Source: Anaerolineae bacterium (GTDB lineage: Bacteria; Chloroflexota; Anaerolineae; Anaerolineales; E44-bin32). Taken from it: a stretch of DNA of 6,584 nucleotides. The notes beneath the pieces are model-generated. The model did not search any database. It saw nothing but the letters and a program-made list of their open reading frames with translations, and was not told the origin of the DNA. The stretch's first letter is position 1. Each line of letters begins with the position of its first letter. The position numbers were made by a program, and so were the translations under genes. This document shows, piece after piece, positions 5,767 to 6,584 of the stretch. The stretch spans positions 1-6,584 of the forward strand of contig DAOVIK010000088.1 in assembly GCA_030673735.1 (NCBI GenBank). Reading direction: 5' to 3'.

Positions 5767-6507
5767 ATGTGGCTTGAGCCCTATTTCAGCAATCCTCTGC
5801 TTCAAGATATCGTCGCCACGGTGATCACCTTCGCCGTTGCGCTGACCTTTCTGCGAACCATGGACGCCCTGGCCCATCGCGGCCTGATCGAGCAGCGCCT
5901 GAGCCGCAAGATCATCCACATCGGCACCGGACCGCTATTCGTGCTCTGCTGGAACTTCTTCAGCAGCAGTGTGCAAGCGCGCTTCCTCGCCGCCCTGGTT
6001 CCGCTGGCGATCACCTTCCAGTTCTTCCTGGTGGGAATTGGCGTGATGAAGGATCCGGCTGCCGTGGAGGCTATGACGCGCACCGGCGACAGGCGCGAGA
6101 TCCTGCGCGGACCGCTCTTCTACGGCATCGTGTTCGTCATCTGCACGCTGCTATTCTGGCGGGAATCCCCCGTCGGCATCATGGCTCTGATGCTGATGTG
6201 CGGGGGCGATGGCCTGGCGGATGTAGTTGGCAGACGCTGGGGGAGTGTCAAGCTGCCGTTCAGCGATCGCAAGAGTTGGATAGGATCTGCGGCTATGTTC
6301 TTGGGCGGCTTGATATTCGCATTGGGTTTCGTGGCGCTGTTCAATTGTCTGGGTGTGTTGGAGCCGCCACTGGAAATGCGGCGCGCCAGCCTGGTGATCG
6401 CGCTCATCGCGTTGGTTGCGACCATCGTTGAGGCGCTTCCGTTTCGCGACATCGACAACATTACCACCACAGCAGTGGCAGTGATCATGGGTTACTGGTT
6501 GTTGTGA
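5767..6507 (+). CDS. Phytol/dolichol kinase family integral membrane protein
   Basis: The protein has 246 residues with about seven hydrophobic segments (around 12-30, 52-66, 70-93, 117-131, 135-145, 174-197, 206-221, then 233-246), so it lies in the cytoplasmic membrane. The family (COG0170; plant VTE5 and FOLK, yeast Sec59, bacterial relatives) phosphorylates isoprenoid alcohols using a nucleoside triphosphate. Family motifs are present in order: RKIIHIGTG (47-55), CGGDGLADVVGRRWG (145-159), KLPFSDRKSWIGSAAMFLGG (162-181), and E222 with PFRDIDNITTT (225-235). Key residues include H51, D148, D152, K169, S170, G173, S174 and N231. Phytol kinase is the closest annotation. Without chlorophyll genes nearby, the substrate could be any polyprenol or short isoprenol, and the related CDP-diglyceride synthases cannot be fully excluded. 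It has its own candidate promoter and an excellent ribosome binding site, and no pathway partner is visible. Confidence 0.88.
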   Translation: MWLEPYFSNPLLQDIVATVITFAVALTFLRTMDALAHRGLIEQRLSRKIIHIGTGPLFVLCWNFFSSSVQARFLAALVPLAITFQFFLVGIGVMKDPAAVEAMTRTGDRREILRGPLFYGIVFVICTLLFWRESPVGIMALMLMCGGDGLADVVGRRWGSVKLPFSDRKSWIGSAAMFLGGLIFALGFVALFNCLGVLEPPLEMRRASLVIALIALVATIVEALPFRDIDNITTTAVAVIMGYWLL

Positions 6508-6584
6508 CGGGGGGGAAAGATCGCTCGAAACAGGCCACTCTCCTGAGCCTATTCACCCTGCTCCTTGGCCGCCTCCCAGAGTGA
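6508..6584. other. Right-edge stretch without a firm gene
   Basis: After the kinase stop there is a run of seven G (6509-6515) and then GC-rich sequence. On the minus strand, 6549-6584 reads as eleven codons SLWEAAKEQGE ending in TAG, which could be the tail of a convergent gene beyond the edge. On the plus strand a GTG at 6504 overlaps the kinase stop and opens 26 codons that end exactly at the edge; it has no sign of being real. No terminator hairpin is evident. Confidence 0.25.

Noticed and set aside
1..6584. CRISPR arrays, tRNA or rRNA genes, insertion sequences
   Set aside because: No regularly spaced direct repeats, tRNA-like cloverleaf sequence, transposase reading frames or terminal inverted repeats were found by eye.

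Overview
The window looks like ordinary bacterial chromosome of moderately high GC with two divergent transcription blocks. The lipoprotein with a DUF3179 domain and a Thr/Ser/Pro-rich linker after its lipobox, next to a TetR-controlled acyl-CoA gene cluster and a phytol-kinase-like membrane protein, suggests an uncultured Chloroflexota or a similar environmental lineage. This placement is inference: there is no rRNA or marker gene in the window.

Left block (1-3601, minus strand). One compact operon is read leftward from a strong sigma70-like promoter at 3572-3601. Its order is a TetR-family repressor, a metallo-beta-lactamase-fold hydrolase (4-nt overlap with the repressor), an acyl-CoA dehydrogenase homologue with eroded active-site motifs, and a second acyl-CoA dehydrogenase with a canonical flavin-domain motif that runs off the left edge. 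A perfect 18-bp palindrome lies at the expected transcription start and touches the repressor's ribosome binding site, so the repressor very probably controls its own operon. The simplest reading is an acyl-CoA-responsive catabolic operon for an unknown carboxylic acid, in which the two dehydrogenase-like proteins may form one heteromeric enzyme.

Right block (3783-6507, plus strand). A small VOC/glyoxalase-fold protein is followed by a DUF3179 lipoprotein, which ends at a convincing hairpin terminator (5575-5614). After a non-coding gap with its own candidate promoter comes an integral membrane protein of the phytol/dolichol kinase family. These three genes show no obvious shared pathway. The last 77 bases hold no firm gene, only a possible tail of a convergent gene.

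No mobile element, CRISPR array, tRNA or rRNA was seen. The points most worth a second look are the degenerate acyl-CoA dehydrogenase paired with a canonical one, the operator overlapping the promoter, and the conserved Cys/His positions of the DUF3179 lipoprotein.
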